NCBI GenBank assembly: GCA_964369775.1
Contig: CAYJHQ010000015.1
Span: 1 to 64,000, forward strand
DNA: 64,000 bases
Source of the DNA: CAUPWF01 sp964369775
GTDB lineage: Bacteria; Bacillota; Clostridia; Lachnospirales; Lachnospiraceae
Direction: 5' to 3'
Shown here piece after piece: positions 8,574-16,608 of the stretch; the first letter of the stretch is position 1, and the number at the start of each line of letters is the position of its first letter. Position numbers and translations under genes: made by a program. Under the pieces are notes generated by a model, which was given only the letters and a program-made list of their open reading frames with translations, ran no database searches and was not told the origin of the DNA.

Positions 8574-9465
8574 TTTCTTTTATCTCCGGAATATCTGCTT
8601 TCAAATTATAAACTTGATACTCGTCCCAAATCTCTTCTAATGTTTCTAACGTCTCCAACACATCATCCCGATTATTCATGCATAGTGATACCACTAAGGC
8701 ATTTACAATGCTCAGAGGTGCCACCAATGAGTCCACAATTGATACAACATCACTTTTTGCTATCAAGTTACATTCAGAGTACTCGCACATCGGTGACTGA
8801 TAGCTGTCTGTCAGAGTTATTACCTTTGCACCACGTTTTTGACCAAATTCTAGAGCCTTTATCGTACGCTGTGAGTATCTTGGGAAGCTGATTCCAAACA
8901 ATACATCTTCTGGTCCAATGCGAAGCATCTGTTCAATAATTTCATTTGTATTTGTAGTTTGTATCGTTTTTACATCTAACAAAATCAGATTCAGATAAAA
9001 TGATAAAAATTGTGCAATCGGTGCACAGCTTCTAACCCCTACTATATAAATTTTTTTCGCCTCTCTTATACTTTTTACAGCTTTATCAAAAGTCTGCTTA
9101 TTCAATGTATGCATAGTCTGCTTAATCTTATCAATGTCCGATTGTAGAATTGTCTCTAAAATCTCATCACGTCCGATTCGACCTTGTGTAACTTCCAATC
9201 TCTGAACCGAATTCAATCGATTCTTCACTAAATCTTCCAACGTTTTTTGAAATTCCGGATAACCTTTATATCCTAATTGAGTCGCAAAACGAACAACCGT
9301 TGATTCACTGACACCAACAGTCGTTCCAAGTTTTGCGGCTGTCAAGAAAACTGCTTTTTCATAATTATTTATTATATAAGTCGCTAAAAGTTTTTGTCCT
9401 TTACTAAAAGAATCATATTTACTTTTAATGCTATCTATTAATTCAATTGAATTATCGTTCTTCAC
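8554..9465 (-). CDS. MurR/RpiR family transcriptional regulator
   Basis: The 303-residue protein has the N-terminal RpiR helix-turn-helix (about residues 5-80, with TTVGVSESTVVRFATQLGYKG) and a C-terminal SIS phosphosugar-binding domain (about 125-265). Such regulators respond to sugar phosphates. It begins with GTG 9465 behind GGGAG. It leads a run of overlapping genes: flavoprotein, cmk, ispH and rpsA. No sugar gene is adjacent, so its ligand is unknown. A second RpiR regulator (58877-59626) is linked to sugar genes. Confidence 0.9.
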   Translation of the reverse strand: MKNDNSIELIDSIKSKYDSFSKGQKLLATYIINNYEKAVFLTAAKLGTTVGVSESTVVRFATQLGYKGYPEFQKTLEDLVKNRLNSVQRLEVTQGRIGRDEILETILQSDIDKIKQTMHTLNKQTFDKAVKSIREAKKIYIVGVRSCAPIAQFLSFYLNLILLDVKTIQTTNTNEIIEQMLRIGPEDVLFGISFPRYSQRTIKALEFGQKRGAKVITLTDSYQSPMCEYSECNLIAKSDVVSIVDSLVAPLSIVNALVVSLCMNNRDDVLETLETLEEIWDEYQVYNLKADIPEIKESEKENE

Positions 9466-9497
9466 AATATCTCCCTACCCACTTTATATTTATTAAT

Positions 9498-9503
9498 ATT
9501 ATA
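9498..9503 (-). promoter_or_regulatory. Candidate -10 box of the RpiR-flavoprotein-cmk-ispH-rpsA unit
   Basis: A perfect TATAAT on the minus strand lies 33 bp before the GTG start and after the oad-operon terminator. No good -35 is visible at 16-18 bp, because that position falls in the terminator stem. Confidence 0.5.
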
Positions 9504-9510
9504 ACATAGT

Positions 9511-9560
9511 ATAACATAAAAGAAGGAATTGCAACCATGCAATTCCTTCTTTTATGTTAT
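9511..9560 (-). terminator. Terminator of the decarboxylase operon, perfect 23-bp stem
   Basis: Two 23-base arms (9511-9533 and 9538-9560) are exact complements around the 4-base loop ACCA. The core reads GAAGGAATTGCA, and on the minus strand it is followed by TTTTATGTTAT, itself part of the stem. The stem includes the stop codon of the last gene (9557-9559). This is an unusually long perfect hairpin for an intrinsic terminator. Confidence 0.85.
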
Positions 9561-10960
9561 ACAGGGTAAGCCCCATCTTTTGTATCAGCTACTGTGGCGT
9601 CCACTTTGGTTTTTTGTGCGTCTCTATATTTAAAGAAATCTGTTGCAACCTGTGGGAACAAAGCATAAGTCAAGACATCTTCATCTTGTTCTCTGTACTG
9701 TGCCATCTCTGCTTCAAGAACGTGTAGCTCTGCTGGCAAAGTATCTGCAAAACGGCAAGTAATCGGTTCTAAATCCCCGTTTACTTTCTTTTGAACCTCA
9801 GGATTAAATGGTTTAATTGTTTTTCCATATTTTCCTGCTAGTACATCTTTTGTCTCTTTTGTTGCCATCTTATAACGCTCACCCATTAATACGTTGAACA
9901 CAGCTTGCGTTCCGACAATTTGAGATGATGGTGTAACCAACGGACACTCTCCTAAATCTTTTCGCACTCTTGGCACCTCTTCGAGTACTTCATAGTACTT
10001 ATCTTCAGCGCCCTGCTCTTTTAATTGTGAGGTAAGATTTGATAACATTCCACCTGGTACTTGATATAATAACGTCTTGATATTTACCCCCATATTCTTT
10101 GGATTTAGTAATCCAGAATCAAGAGCTTTATCTCGGATAGGTCTAAAGTAATCTGCAATTTCTGACAGTAGATTTTGATCATACCCAGTATCATAAGGTG
10201 TACCTTTAAAAGTCTCTACCATTACTTCTGTCGCCGGTTGAGAAGTTCCTAGTGCAAATGGTGACATCGCAGTATCGATTACATCAACACCTGCCTCAAC
10301 TGCCTTTAAGTAAGTCATAGCAGCAACTCCTGAAGTGTAGTGAGTGTGAAGCTGAATTGGAATCTCTACAGTATCTTTTAATGCCCCAATTAATTCTGTA
10401 GACTCATAAGGTAATAATAGTCCAGCCATATCTTTTAGACAGATTGAATTTGCACCCATCTCTTGTATCTTCTTCGCTGTTTCTAACCAATACTCTAATG
10501 TATAAGCGTCGCCTAATGTGTAAGATAAGGCTACTTGTGCATGAGCACCTTCTTTATTTGCTGCAGAAACCGCTGTTTGTAAGTTTCTTAAATCATTCAA
10601 GCAATCGAAGATACGGATAATATCCATTCCATTTGCTGCAGACTTTTGAACAAAATACTCAACAACGTCATCCGCATAAGGACGGTACCCTAAGATATTT
10701 TGCCCTCTAAACAACATCTGAAGTTTTGTGTTTTTAAATCCATCTCTAAATTTACGAAGTCGCTCCCATGGATCTTCTTTTAAGAATCTTAGAGATGCAT
10801 CGAAAGTTGCTCCTCCCCAACACTCTACTGAATGGTATCCGACTTTATCCATCTTCTCAACAATTGGAAGCATTTGTTCTGTAGTCATTCTAGTAGCAAT
10901 CAAAGATTGATGTGCATCGCGAAGAATAGTTTCCGTTATTTTAATTGGTTTTTTCTCCAT
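9557..10960 (-). CDS. oadA: Oxaloacetate decarboxylase alpha-type (5S) carboxyltransferase subunit
   Basis: The protein (467 residues) is a pyruvate/oxaloacetate carboxyltransferase. It has the TIM-barrel motif ITETILRDAHQSLIATRM with the metal-binding Asp15, the lysine region SICLKDMAGLL and the metal histidines in QLHTHYTSG. It lacks the C-terminal biotinyl domain of the full OadA of enterobacteria; biotin is supplied by the separate carrier at 12171-12548. It therefore resembles the 5S subunit of transcarboxylase. The expected reaction is transfer of CO2 between oxaloacetate/pyruvate and carboxybiotin. It is the last gene of a five-gene operon. The precise substrate is inferred from the family. 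Confidence 0.9.
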   Translation of the reverse strand: MEKKPIKITETILRDAHQSLIATRMTTEQMLPIVEKMDKVGYHSVECWGGATFDASLRFLKEDPWERLRKFRDGFKNTKLQMLFRGQNILGYRPYADDVVEYFVQKSAANGMDIIRIFDCLNDLRNLQTAVSAANKEGAHAQVALSYTLGDAYTLEYWLETAKKIQEMGANSICLKDMAGLLLPYESTELIGALKDTVEIPIQLHTHYTSGVAAMTYLKAVEAGVDVIDTAMSPFALGTSQPATEVMVETFKGTPYDTGYDQNLLSEIADYFRPIRDKALDSGLLNPKNMGVNIKTLLYQVPGGMLSNLTSQLKEQGAEDKYYEVLEEVPRVRKDLGECPLVTPSSQIVGTQAVFNVLMGERYKMATKETKDVLAGKYGKTIKPFNPEVQKKVNGDLEPITCRFADTLPAELHVLEAEMAQYREQDEDVLTYALFPQVATDFFKYRDAQKTKVDATVADTKDGAYPV

Positions 10961-10999
10961 TTTATAATCTCCTTCTTATTTCGTTCATTGATATTTGCT

Positions 11000-12148
11000 T
11001 TACACTCCAAATATAGCCATAAATGTCCCCGCTGCTACAGCTGTCCCTATTACACCTGCAACGTTTGGTCCCATTGCATGCATAAGCAAAAAGTTTGTCG
11101 GATCTGCTTCCGCCCCAACTTTTTGTGAAACACGTGCTGCCATTGGTACTGCGGATACACCTGCAGAACCTATCAATGGGTTTACTTTTCCGCCAGTAGC
11201 TTTACACATGATTTTTCCGAATATAACACCTGCAGCCGTTCCTATCATAAACGCTATAAGTCCGAGTCCTACGATATACAACGTATCCAGATTCAAGAAT
11301 GCTTCCGCACTAGTTGTTGCCCCAACTGAGGTTCCGAGCAAGATAACAACAATGTACATCAATGCATTTGATGCCGTTTCTGTTAGTTGCTTTACTACCC
11401 CTGACTCGCGGAATAAATTTCCTAACATCAACATTCCAACTAGTGGCGCTGTAGATGGAAGAATAAGGCATACTACAATGGTAACGATAATTGGAAATAG
11501 TATCTTTTCGATTTGTGTAACAGGTCTTAGTTGCTCCATCTTGATTTTTCTTTCAGATTCTGTTGTAAGCAACTTCATAATTGGGGGTTGAATTACTGGA
11601 ACCAACGCCATATATGAGTAAGCTGCTACTGCAATAGGTCCCATAATAGCTGTTTGTTCTAGTTTTCCAGCAAGAAAGATAGATGTCGGTCCATCTGCTC
11701 CGCCGATTATCGAAATCGCTGCAGCTGCCTTTCCCGAGAAACCTAAAGCCATTGCTCCTAAATATGCTGCAAAAATACCGAACTGGGCTGCAGCTCCCAA
11801 AATAAAACTTTTTGGATTCGCAATCAATGGACCAAAATCTGTTAATGCTCCCACTCCTAAGAAAATGAGTGATGGAAGCACTGCCCATTCATCTAACAAG
11901 TAAAAATAGTGAAGTAATCCTGCCACTCCATTTGACGTCTCGTCTGCCGATGCCATGATATCTGGATAGATGTTAACCAATAGCATACCAAAAGCGATTG
12001 GAATTAGCAGAAGTGGCTCAAATCCACGTCTAATAGCTAAATATAGGAAAATACACGCAACTAGAATCATTATGATATTTCCAAAGGTAATATTCAAAAA
12101 TGCAGTTTGCTGTACTAAATTTCCTAAAGTGCTTGAAATATATTCCAT
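11000..12148 (-). CDS. oadB: Sodium-translocating decarboxylase beta subunit
   Basis: The 382-residue integral membrane protein belongs to the OadB/MmdB/GcdB family, which decarboxylates carboxybiotin and exports Na+. The family signature GGADGPTSIFLAGKL, containing the Na+-linked aspartate, is present near the middle, and many hydrophobic helices span the rest. The C-terminal region NFLLMHAMGPNVAGVIGTA is also conserved in the family. A strong ribosome site GGAGG precedes the ATG. Within the operon it sits between the biotin carrier and the 5S-type subunit. The pump couples substrate decarboxylation to a sodium gradient at the cytoplasmic membrane. Confidence 0.95.
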   Translation of the reverse strand: MEYISSTLGNLVQQTAFLNITFGNIIMILVACIFLYLAIRRGFEPLLLIPIAFGMLLVNIYPDIMASADETSNGVAGLLHYFYLLDEWAVLPSLIFLGVGALTDFGPLIANPKSFILGAAAQFGIFAAYLGAMALGFSGKAAAAISIIGGADGPTSIFLAGKLEQTAIMGPIAVAAYSYMALVPVIQPPIMKLLTTESERKIKMEQLRPVTQIEKILFPIIVTIVVCLILPSTAPLVGMLMLGNLFRESGVVKQLTETASNALMYIVVILLGTSVGATTSAEAFLNLDTLYIVGLGLIAFMIGTAAGVIFGKIMCKATGGKVNPLIGSAGVSAVPMAARVSQKVGAEADPTNFLLMHAMGPNVAGVIGTAVAAGTFMAIFGV

Positions 12149-12170
12149 GCTATAACCTCCGTTATCATCT

Positions 12171-12548
12171 CTAGTTTAATGTTGCCAATACAACGTCTGA
12201 ATCAATGCTATCTCCAACTGCAACATCAATGCTTGCAACCGCTCCATCTTCTGGTGCAACAACTGGAATTTCCATTTTCATAGATTCTATAATTATAAGT
12301 GAATCTCCTTTTTTTACTGTTTGACCTACTTCGGACACAATCTTCACTACTTTTCCGGCTGCTCCTGATTTAACTTCAACACTTCCTGCTCCACTAGTTT
12401 TTGGAGCTACCGCTGCTTTAGCAGGGGCGCTTGCAACTGGTACATTTACTGTCTTTGGCTTAGCAACCGGTGCACTTCCTACTGAACCAGTCTCTTCTAC
12501 AGTTACATCGTATGCTGTTCCATTTACTGTGATTGTATAATTTTTCAT
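12171..12548 (-). CDS. Biotin carboxyl carrier subunit of the decarboxylase
   Basis: This 125-residue protein has an N-terminal segment of about 25 residues, a flexible linker rich in Ala, Pro, Val and Lys (about 25-58) and a biotinyl-lipoyl domain. The biotinylation motif ESMKMEIPV places the modified lysine at residue 91. It carries CO2 between the carboxyltransferases and the membrane beta subunit. Only one biotin carrier is encoded in the operon, although two carboxyltransferase genes are present, so both would have to use it. The free-standing carrier matches the gamma/delta-type subunits of methylmalonyl-CoA decarboxylases. Confidence 0.95.
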   Translation of the reverse strand: MKNYTITVNGTAYDVTVEETGSVGSAPVAKPKTVNVPVASAPAKAAVAPKTSGAGSVEVKSGAAGKVVKIVSEVGQTVKKGDSLIIIESMKMEIPVVAPEDGAVASIDVAVGDSIDSDVVLATLN

Positions 12549-12564
12549 TGCTATTCCTCCTAAA

Positions 12565-13335
12565 TTAAGCTTTCCACTTATTTGATTTTTTTCTTCTAAT
12601 TGAACGTACTACAAATCCATCTGTAGAAGTTCCTTCCATCGCTGCTATAGCTGCTGTAATTACTGCAACTAACTCTAAATCATCTGTTACATTTTCTTCA
12701 ACAGCTTCAAATGCAGTCTCTGCAATAACTTCTTTATCGGCTTCTTTTCTTGATGCTTCTTCTGTTGTTCCTCCCACTAGTGCTGGTATATGTTTAAACA
12801 ACGAAATAATAAAGGATATAAAAATCAGAACAAGAAATACTGTTCCCATTCCAAGTATTGTATTAAGGCCTGCCTGTCCCATAGTTTCACCAAGCGAATA
12901 CTCAGGGTTAATAGTTAACGACTCAATTTTATGATCATCATCAAACATAAATACAATTTCTGCATCTCTCTTATCAAAGTCAGCAACCGCCTCAAGCTTT
13001 AGGTCTCCACCAGTTTCAGTCACACGGAATTCATTAATTGCAATAAATGTGCCACACTCTTCTCCAACGCTATGCCATGCATCTAATGCTTTCACAAACT
13101 CTACAGGACCTATGTTTATACCCGCTTGCACTAGTGACAGTTCTAACTCTGTCTCATTTGCTCCTTTAAACTCTTCTACTGCCTCTTCTGGTAATTGTAC
13201 TAAGTTTTGTACCAATAAGTTCGCTGAGTCCTGTGCAGCTGTATAGTCTGCTTCCTCTGATGCACTACTTCCACAGCCCACAAGCGAAAATATGATACTA
13301 CTTGCCAATCCTATTAAGAAAATTCTTTTTTTCAC
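12565..13335 (-). CDS. OadG-like gamma subunit with lipoprotein N-terminus
   Basis: The protein has 256 residues, far longer than the usual 80-120 of OadG. It starts (GTG 13335, with GAGGTGA upstream) with a lipoprotein signal ending in the lipobox SLVGC, Cys21. An extracytoplasmic domain of about 135 residues follows, then one membrane helix (159-180, LNTILGMGTVFLVLIFISF), then an acidic cytoplasmic part and a basic end. The helix plus charged tail is OadG-like, and the gene lies between mmdA and the biotin carrier, so I assign it to the sodium pump. The outer domain has no catalytic motif I can recognise. Its function is unknown. Confidence 0.75.
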   Translation of the reverse strand: MKKRIFLIGLASSIIFSLVGCGSSASEEADYTAAQDSANLLVQNLVQLPEEAVEEFKGANETELELSLVQAGINIGPVEFVKALDAWHSVGEECGTFIAINEFRVTETGGDLKLEAVADFDKRDAEIVFMFDDDHKIESLTINPEYSLGETMGQAGLNTILGMGTVFLVLIFISFIISLFKHIPALVGGTTEEASRKEADKEVIAETAFEAVEENVTDDLELVAVITAAIAAMEGTSTDGFVVRSIRRKKSNKWKA

Positions 13336-13349
13336 TAGTCGTCACCTCA

Positions 13350-14786
13350 CTATATCGAACCATGTTTTTTTATTGGACGATCTTCTTTTTTTGTGAATAA
13401 CATCTCAAATGCACCAATCACATACTTACGAGTATCTTCTGGATTGATCAAAGTATCTACATAGCCTCTTTTTGCAGCAGAAATAGCACTTGCTTGTATT
13501 TCTTTATATTCTTGTGCTTTTTCCTTGATTATTTCAGGAGATTCTTGAGCATACATGATTTTCGCAGCCATAGAAGCGTCCATCATCCCGATTTGAGCAT
13601 CTGGCCAAGCGTATACCATATCAGCTCCTAGCGATTTACTATTCATCGCTATATACGCACTTCCGAATGCAGCCCCTACTATAACATTTACTTTTGGCAC
13701 TGTAGCATTTGCAAATGCATAAGTTAACTTTGCAGCGTCTCGTGCAATATTTCTTTCAGAGCACTTAGTCGCAACATAACCTGTTACATCCGTAAGTGTC
13801 AATAGTGGGATTTCAAAAGCATCGCAAAACGAAATAAAATCTGCAGCTTTTTTGCACCCTGCTACTGAGAGAGCTTTCTCAAAAGTCTCTGACACTTCTC
13901 CATTTTCATCGTAAATTTTCGAACGGTTCGCAACAGCTCCAACTGTTACACCGTTTAGACGAATAAATCCTGTAACCATATCTTTTGCATAATACTTCTT
14001 GCACTCTACAAAAATATTGTTATCCGAGATTAAAGATAGCGCTATCGACGCATCTTCTTTACTGTTTTGGATTCCTTCACAAGTTCTATTTAAATCATCT
14101 TCACATTCATCATATGAGTAATTATCATCATTATTTGCTGGTAAGATGGTAACCAATTCTCTGATTTGTGAAATCACTTCTTCTTCACTTCCTAGATCAT
14201 CTACAAGACCTGTAGTTTCACTTTGGTACTTAGCATCTGACGTATCGCATTTTGCAGAAGTGTTTCCCTCTAGAACATTTGGTGAGTTTACAAACAACTT
14301 ACCCTTTTTTTCTTCCATAAATGTAAAATCTGTCAATGTAGGAATTAGTGCTAATCCCCCTCCACAACTTCCAAATATCCCCGTGATCTGAGGAATCACT
14401 CCAGAAGCCATTGTCTGTTTTAAGTACAAATCTCCAAATGCGTGTAACGCATCTGTCGCCTCTTGCAGTCTAAGTCCTGCACAATCAATAAATCCAATTA
14501 CAGGAGCTCCCATTTTCATAGCCATATTGTAGATATTGACTATTTTCTTTGCATGCATTTCTCCAATAGCACCATTTAGCACGCTTACATCTTGGCTATA
14601 CGCATAGACTAAGTTGCCATTAACAACTCCATAGCCAGTAATTACGCCGTCTGCAGGAGTGTCTTTTTCTGCCATGTTAAAATCTGTCGATCTTGCTGTA
14701 ATAGCTCCTCCGATTTCAACAAAACTTCCCTGATCAAATAACAAGTCTAATCTTAAATTTGCAGGGTTTGTAGTGATGTTACTCAT
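13350..14786 (-). CDS. mmdA: Acyl-CoA carboxyltransferase (methylmalonyl-CoA decarboxylase alpha type)
   Basis: The 478-residue protein is a carboxyltransferase of the crotonase-like propionyl-CoA carboxylase beta / MmdA family. N-terminal half motifs include GVVNGNLVYAYSQDVSVLNGAI and the oxyanion region GIFGSCGGGLALIP. The C-terminal half has the second oxyanion loop VGAAFGSAYIAMNSKSLGAD and WPDAQIGMMD. It would move CO2 from methylmalonyl-CoA (or a related acyl-CoA) to biotin. Typical MmdA proteins have about 510 residues, so this one is slightly short. It is first in the operon, directly after a consensus promoter. Exact CoA substrate is inferred. Confidence 0.88.
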   Translation of the reverse strand: MSNITTNPANLRLDLLFDQGSFVEIGGAITARSTDFNMAEKDTPADGVITGYGVVNGNLVYAYSQDVSVLNGAIGEMHAKKIVNIYNMAMKMGAPVIGFIDCAGLRLQEATDALHAFGDLYLKQTMASGVIPQITGIFGSCGGGLALIPTLTDFTFMEEKKGKLFVNSPNVLEGNTSAKCDTSDAKYQSETTGLVDDLGSEEEVISQIRELVTILPANNDDNYSYDECEDDLNRTCEGIQNSKEDASIALSLISDNNIFVECKKYYAKDMVTGFIRLNGVTVGAVANRSKIYDENGEVSETFEKALSVAGCKKAADFISFCDAFEIPLLTLTDVTGYVATKCSERNIARDAAKLTYAFANATVPKVNVIVGAAFGSAYIAMNSKSLGADMVYAWPDAQIGMMDASMAAKIMYAQESPEIIKEKAQEYKEIQASAISAAKRGYVDTLINPEDTRKYVIGAFEMLFTKKEDRPIKKHGSI

Positions 14787-14844
14787 AGAATTACCTCCGT
14801 TTGTGTATTATTTATTGAAAATAACCAAAAATGTTACCCATTGT

Positions 14845-14873
14845 ATTATACTTTCTATACATTTTTTTATCAA
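14845..14873 (-). promoter_or_regulatory. Sigma-A promoter of the decarboxylase operon
   Basis: On the minus strand TTGATA is separated by 17 bp from TATAAT (14845-14850). It lies 58 bp before the mmdA start, and its -35 box overlaps the end of the upstream carboxypeptidase gene. Confidence 0.85.
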
Positions 14874-16012
14874 CCCTTTCTTAAGAAATAATTAAAAAAA
14901 TTCTTTTTTTCTAAAGTTTCACCCATAATAATACCGTCACTTTTCAATATTTCTCCATTTATGCTATAAGAAATCACGCCTAAAAGAGTATCTTTTTCGA
15001 TTGTAGGATAAATCACCGTAGGGTAGTCGTAGCTGATTTCAACTTTTTCATCTTCTCTTATTAGAACTTTCACATCTTCTGAGGGAATCACCACCAACTC
15101 TGCCACTTCTTCTACTCCGTCTACTACGTTCACATCAATTACTGTCTCTGAATGCTTCAAAATTGTTTGTTCATAGTTTGCCATACCATACTCTAGTATT
15201 TTTTTTGCATCAGCCCACCTATAGCTCCTATTATTTGGCCATCCACTTGCTAGAATGGCAACAATAAATGTACGTCCTTCATTTTCAAGAGCTCCCACAT
15301 AACAATATCCTGCATCATTAGTGAATCCTGTTTTTCCAGAAAATGCCCCGGACATCATTGTAAGCAATTGGTTATAGTTATTACAAGAGAAGCTACGTTT
15401 TCCATCCGTTGTACTAAAGGAGTAATTCATTGTTTTGGTAATAATTCGATACTCTTCCTTTTGGGGAGATTCCATGACACAATATGACAATATCCGTGCC
15501 AAGTCAGATGCAGTTGTGCCATGAATTCCTTGCTGATCTTCTGCATCTAGTCCATTAGGGGTAATGAAATATGTATCTTCACAACCTATTTCACGAACTT
15601 TTTCATTCATCAATATTGCAAATGCCTCTACACTTCCTGCCACTTCTTCTGCGATTGCTACTGCACTATCATTGTGAGATTCTAGCATAAGTGAATACAA
15701 AAGATCCTCTAAATAATACTGTTCACCTTCTCTCATTCCCAAGTGAACTTCAGGCTGTGACTGCGCCTCTTTTGATACTGTTACTACTGATGATAAGTCA
15801 CCTAGTTCTAGCGCTAGAATAGCAGTCAGTATTTTAGTGGTACTTGCGTTCGCCATTATTTCTTCTCCATTTTTCTCAAATAAAATACGCCCAGAATCAG
15901 CATCCATTAATATCGCTGATTGGGCGTACAGTTCACTAGGCTCTTCGTTTGCATCTACCTTTAACGAAAGGCTACTAATCATTAGAATAATAAAAAGCAG
16001 AACCTTTTTCAT
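14870..16012 (-). CDS. D-alanyl-D-alanine carboxypeptidase (DacF/PBP5 family)
   Basis: The 380-residue protein has an N-terminal signal peptide (cleavage likely after VDA, residue 21) and the three penicillin-binding motifs: SxxK at Ser57 (ASTTK), SxN at Ser112 (ESHND) and KTG in SGKTGFTN. A beta-rich C-terminal domain follows, as in S11 peptidases. It would trim the terminal D-Ala of peptidoglycan stem peptides outside the membrane. It starts 11 bp after scpB and shares its operon. A paralogue of similar size lies at 18242-19399. Assignment to a vegetative or sporulation role is not possible from sequence. Confidence 0.93.
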   Translation of the reverse strand: MKKVLLFIILMISSLSLKVDANEEPSELYAQSAILMDADSGRILFEKNGEEIMANASTTKILTAILALELGDLSSVVTVSKEAQSQPEVHLGMREGEQYYLEDLLYSLMLESHNDSAVAIAEEVAGSVEAFAILMNEKVREIGCEDTYFITPNGLDAEDQQGIHGTTASDLARILSYCVMESPQKEEYRIITKTMNYSFSTTDGKRSFSCNNYNQLLTMMSGAFSGKTGFTNDAGYCYVGALENEGRTFIVAILASGWPNNRSYRWADAKKILEYGMANYEQTILKHSETVIDVNVVDGVEEVAELVVIPSEDVKVLIREDEKVEISYDYPTVIYPTIEKDTLLGVISYSINGEILKSDGIIMGETLEKKNFFNYFLRKG

Positions 16013-16023
16013 AATTATTTCCT

Positions 16024-16593
16024 TTACACATCTAGTTTTAATTGAATCTCCTGTGTCGCTTCACTTCGAAATTCTTCAATTTGTTCCTGATTGATAATTG
16101 GTAATTCTGTAATAGAAGGCATTCCAAACCTTCTTAAAAATTCTTCCGTCGTTCCAAATAGGTGTGGACGACCAGGTGCATTTAATCGCCCCGCTTCCTC
16201 TATTAAACCATATTCTACCAATTTATTGACAGCATGGTCTGATTTAACCCCTCGAATCTTTTCTATTTCAAGTTTCGTTACTGGCTGCTTATACGCAACA
16301 ATAGAAAGAGTCTCCATCATAACATCTGTAATGATATGCCTTTTGGGTTGCTTTACAAGTTTTATTAAGTAATCATAATTTTCTTTTTTTGTGCACATCT
16401 GATAAGCATTATCAAGCTCTATAATTTTAATTCCTCTATCTTCACTCTCATATTTATCCATCATGTTCCGAATCAATTTCTTCGTAGTTTGCTCATCTTG
16501 CTCTAGCACATTTGCTATCTTTTCTAACTCTACCGCTTCACCTATTGTAAATAATATCGACTCAATTATACTTTCCATTTGATTAATTCTCAC
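16024..16593 (-). CDS. scpB: Segregation and condensation protein B
   Basis: ScpB (189 residues) is a kleisin-associated winged-helix protein of the SMC-ScpAB condensin. The family regions ESILFTIGEAVELEKIANVL, IVAYKQPVTKLEIEKIRGV and LFGTTEEFLRRFG are present. The gene begins 16 bp after scpA. GTG 16593 has AGAGG upstream, while ATG 16578 is an alternative start. SMC is encoded in the same window (31640-35197), so the full complex can be assembled from genes here. Confidence 0.96.
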   Translation of the reverse strand: MRINQMESIIESILFTIGEAVELEKIANVLEQDEQTTKKLIRNMMDKYESEDRGIKIIELDNAYQMCTKKENYDYLIKLVKQPKRHIITDVMMETLSIVAYKQPVTKLEIEKIRGVKSDHAVNKLVEYGLIEEAGRLNAPGRPHLFGTTEEFLRRFGMPSITELPIINQEQIEEFRSEATQEIQLKLDV

Positions 16594-16608
16594 CTATAAC
16601 CTCTTCTA

